Shown here: one piece after another, positions 62,567-64,000 of the stretch
How positions within the stretch are numbered: the first letter of the stretch is position 1
Layout of the letters: every line of letters starts with the position of its first letter
From: Xanthomonas dyei
Lineage (GTDB): Bacteria > Pseudomonadota > Gammaproteobacteria > Xanthomonadales > Xanthomonadaceae
DNA: 64,000 bases
NCBI RefSeq assembly: GCF_002939865.1
Contig: NZ_MDEE01000021.1
Location: 1 to 64,000 of the forward strand
Direction: 5' to 3'
Made by a program: the position numbers and the translations under genes
The notes under the pieces: model-generated
Databases searched by the model: none
The model's input: only the letters and a program-made list of their open reading frames with translations
What the model was told of the DNA's origin: nothing

Positions 62567-63621
62567 TGCGGATGACGACCTCCACCCCGTCGCTCGACAG
62601 CCTGGGCACCCCGGTGGCCTGGGCCGACCGCGACGGTCGCGTGCTGGGGGTCAACCCGGCATTCGCGCGCTGGCTCGGCGTCAGCGCACGGCGGCTGGTC
62701 GACCAACCGCTGGCCGCGCTGGAAGTACAGGGCGACGCGCTGGCGCGCTTCCTGCTCAACGACGAGCGCGATGTGCTACGCCTGCATCGGCTGGCGCTGG
62801 GCCTGCCCAACGACGCACCGCGCTTTGCCGAAGGTTGGCTGTCGCGGCTGGACGATGGCGGCTGGTTGCTGGAAACCCACCCGGTCGACGAATTCCCCGC
62901 GCTGGATCCCACCCACGCGCTGCCCAATGCCTTGAGCGCCGCGCTCAAGGGCCTGGCGCACGAACTGCGCAACCCATTGGCCGGTTTGAAGGGCGCCGCG
63001 CAGTTGCTGGCGCGCCGCTCGGCCGGCCGCGATGAAGACGAGCGTGAGCTGATCGAGTTGATCGGCACCGAGATCGAGCGCCTCAACACCTTGCTCGAGC
63101 GCCTGCTCTCGCCATCGCCGCTGCGTCCGCACGATCGCCTCAACATCCACGTGGTGCTCGAGCGCGTGCTGCGCCTGGCCGAAGCCGAGGGCGGCTGGTC
63201 GGTGCAGGTGCAACGCGATTACGACCCCAGCATTCCCGACATCCTGGGCGATGTGGACCGGCTCACCCAGGCGGTGTGGAACCTGGTGCGCAACGCCTTC
63301 CAGGCCGGCGCCACCCGCGTGACCTTGCGCACCCGCGTCGAGCACGGCCAGCGCATCCGCGACCGTGTGCATGCGATGTCGCTGCGGCTGGAAATCATCG
63401 ACGACGGCGGCGGCGTGCCGGAAGAACTGGCCGAGCACCTGTTCCTGCCGCTGGTCAGCGGCCGCGCCGAAGGCAGTGGGCTGGGCCTGGCGCTGGCCCA
63501 GCAGGTCTCGCGCGAACACCACGGCACCCTGACCTACCGCTCGCGTCCGGGCCATACCGTTTTCACCCTGCTGCTGCCCGAGCTGGCCGGCGATCACGAC
63601 AAGGAGCATCTGCATGGCTGA
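62566..63621 (+). CDS. ntrB: Nitrogen regulation histidine kinase NtrB (GlnL)
   Basis: The 351-residue kinase has a PAS-like N-terminal domain (about 10-115), the H-box LAHELRNPLAGLKGAAQLL (His132), an N-box VWNLVRNAFQA, and G-boxes DDGGGVPEEL and GSGLGLALAQQV. It phosphorylates or dephosphorylates NtrC and is controlled by PII. The start at 62566 (or 62572) is touched by an NtrC box. Its stop overlaps the ntrC start, so the two are coupled. Confidence 0.94.
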   Translation: MRMTTSTPSLDSLGTPVAWADRDGRVLGVNPAFARWLGVSARRLVDQPLAALEVQGDALARFLLNDERDVLRLHRLALGLPNDAPRFAEGWLSRLDDGGWLLETHPVDEFPALDPTHALPNALSAALKGLAHELRNPLAGLKGAAQLLARRSAGRDEDERELIELIGTEIERLNTLLERLLSPSPLRPHDRLNIHVVLERVLRLAEAEGGWSVQVQRDYDPSIPDILGDVDRLTQAVWNLVRNAFQAGATRVTLRTRVEHGQRIRDRVHAMSLRLEIIDDGGGVPEELAEHLFLPLVSGRAEGSGLGLALAQQVSREHHGTLTYRSRPGHTVFTLLLPELAGDHDKEHLHG

Positions 63622-64000
63622 GGCCGCCGCCGCATCCCACCACATCTGGGTGGTCGACGACGACCGTTCGGTGCGCTTCGTGCTGTCTACCGCCTTGCGC
63701 GACGCCGGCTACGCCGTCGATGGCTTCGACAGCGCCGCCGCCGCGCTGCAGGCGCTGTCGATGCGGCCGATGCCGGACCTGTTGTTCACCGACGTGCGCA
63801 TGCCCGGCGAAGACGGCCTCAGCCTGCTCGACAAGCTCAAATCCAAGCACCCACAGCTGCCGGTGATCGTGATGTCGGCCTATACCGATGTCGCCAGCAC
63901 CGCCGGCGCCTTTCGCGGTGGTGCGCACGAGTTCCTGTCCAAGCCGTTCGATCTCGACGATGCGGTGGCGCTGGCCGCACGCGCGCTGCCCGACGCCGAT
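63614..64000 (+). CDS. ntrC: Nitrogen regulator NtrC (GlnG), 5' part, cut by window end
   Basis: The first 129 codons encode a receiver domain: WVVDDDRSVRF with the acidic pocket, LLFTDVRMPGEDG with phospho-acceptor Asp60, and EFLSKPFDLDDAV with Lys110. The start ATG at 63614 overlaps the ntrB stop (8 bp). The AAA+ and DNA-binding domains lie beyond the window. It activates the glnA sigma-54 promoter from boxes 1 and 2. Confidence 0.9.
   Translation, partial: MAEAAAASHHIWVVDDDRSVRFVLSTALRDAGYAVDGFDSAAAALQALSMRPMPDLLFTDVRMPGEDGLSLLDKLKSKHPQLPVIVMSAYTDVASTAGAFRGGAHEFLSKPFDLDDAVALAARALPDAD

Overview
The window is a high-GC gammaproteobacterial chromosome segment that looks like Xanthomonas (Lysobacteraceae). 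Pointers are the dense GC-rich gene style, a plant cell-wall (pectin-type) utilisation locus, a siderophore-type TonB-dependent receptor, a fused indolepyruvate oxidoreductase, the order glnA-glnK-amtB-ntrB-ntrC, and many short intergenic repeats (REP-like hairpins, CCTTCTCCC hairpins, heptanucleotide arrays). I cannot fix the species from sequence alone. I see no tRNA, rRNA, CRISPR array, complete insertion sequence or prophage.

Region 1 (1-1.4 kb) holds a small low-GC orphan gene whose signal-peptide-like N-terminus is separated from the rest by one in-frame TGA, a remnant of an IS5-type transposase, and a small membrane protein. Region 2 (1.4-17.3 kb) is a pectin/uronate utilisation locus: two SGNH acetylesterases of rhamnogalacturonan type (one fused to a cupin), a type-B carboxylesterase translationally coupled to an alpha/beta esterase, a FAH-fold hydratase, a TRAP transporter (DctP-DctQ-DctM), a GH43 glycosidase, a LacI-type regulator, KduI, KduD and an RpiB/LacA-type isomerase. 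Three copies of one operator-like sequence centred on ACCGGT lie 46-63 bp before the hydratase-TRAP operon, the GH43 gene and kduI, and plausibly define the LacI regulon.

Region 3 (17.5-32.9 kb) contains an M61-type peptidase, a DUF2442/DMP19-like protein, phenylalanine hydroxylase divergent from an Lrp/AsnC regulator with a nested palindrome between them, a TonB siderophore receptor with a Fur-like box, a patatin lipoprotein, a GYF-AIM24 protein, a solo ABC ATPase, a membrane desaturase, an EF-hand protein and a two-gene OpuC-type osmoprotectant importer. Region 4 (33-42.4 kb) has an ergothioneine-type cluster (class V aminotransferase divergent from egtB-egtD), a hipBA toxin-antitoxin pair with a very long perfect palindrome at its promoter, and the 1230-residue indolepyruvate oxidoreductase.

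Region 5 (42.5-58.6 kb) is mostly housekeeping and envelope: an AEC transporter, an orphan ParA-like ATPase, SixA, a YceI lipocalin-like protein coupled to a phospholipase-D lipoprotein, a thioesterase whose start codon abuts a heptamer array, a PlsC acyltransferase, a YheT-like hydrolase, a TPR/sulfotransferase-like protein, a PEBP protein, a META/DUF4377 lipoprotein and UppP. Region 6 (58.6-64 kb) is the nitrogen-control block: glnA behind a sigma-54 promoter with NtrC boxes, glnK, amtB, ntrB and the 5' part of ntrC, which runs off the window. A further NtrC box ends on the ntrB start codon.

Four copies of a ~130-bp element with ~10-bp terminal inverted repeats (2458, 27980, 49723 and, inverted, 52528) form a MITE-like family. 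Two heptanucleotide arrays touch gene boundaries. These repeats, the ACCGGT regulon, the hipB palindromes and the acetylesterase-cupin fusion are the items most worth following up.
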